Below are positions 63,850 to 64,000 of a stretch of 64,000 nt of DNA, piece by piece. Every line of letters starts with the position of its first letter. Position 1 is the first letter of the stretch. Under the pieces are notes generated by a model. It saw nothing but the letters and a program-made list of their open reading frames with translations, did no database searches and was not told the DNA's origin. The translations under genes were made by a program, and so were the position numbers. The stretch comes from Brugia malayi (lineage: Eukaryota; Nematoda; Chromadorea; Rhabditida; Onchocercidae). The DNA is taken from NCBI RefSeq assembly GCF_000002995.4, contig NW_025062478.1, forward strand, positions 12,272,001 to 12,336,000, written 5' to 3'.

Positions 63850-64000
63850 GTTTGATTTATGGATTGCATTACTATTGTACTCTTTGTTCTCGAACAAACA
63901 ATTCTTTTTTCTCTGGAGGAGGGATAGGGGCTAATCATATCTCACGTTGCGCATAAATTGTCTTTTACTGAATCCAATCGACATAATTACAGTGTTTTTT

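Overview
This window looks like AT-rich animal DNA, most likely from a parasitic (possibly spirurid/filarial, clade III) nematode. The reasons are very high A+T, hundreds of poly-T runs, many small exons with phase-consistent GT-AG introns, T-rich acceptors ending in cag/tag/aag, and protein matches that are clearly metazoan. The species is an inference; no search could be run. No rRNA, tRNA, CRISPR array or intact transposon was recognised.

Layout. 1-3948: AT-rich non-coding DNA. 3949-12644 (+): a ~936-residue RhoGEF with a DH-PH core of the PLEKHG1/2/3 type, about 20 exons. 12645-44136: ~31 kb with no convincing coding exon. It has low-complexity DNA, a 1.2 kb 15-bp minisatellite that is free of G on the + strand, many microsatellites, and a less AT-rich block around 32.4-39.7 kb. 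44137-55509 (+): an 18-exon BCL11-family (BCL11A/B, Drosophila CG9650) zinc-finger transcription factor of ~965 residues. 55510-59949: AT-rich intergenic DNA. 59970-63849 (+): the first 15 coding exons of SNW1/SKIP (C. elegans skp-1), a spliceosome component and transcription coregulator; its last exon(s) lie beyond the window.

The exon models were built by hand from splice sites, and reading phase closes exactly through all of bcl-11 and skp-1. One junction in the RhoGEF gene and its 5' end are unresolved. All three genes are on the + strand and otherwise unrelated: a cytoskeletal signalling GEF, a developmental transcription factor in a large regulatory-looking domain, and a core splicing factor.

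The most interesting observations are duplicated exon edges inside two of the genes. bcl-11 carries a second, phase-compatible copy of the exon end that encodes the cysteines of a zinc finger, making it a candidate mutually exclusive exon. skp-1 carries a misplaced copy of the start of exon 6. Both fit a wider tendency to short local duplications across the window. Other points are a probable GC-AG intron in skp-1, apparent absence of the central zinc-finger pair in bcl-11, and the G-free minisatellite.
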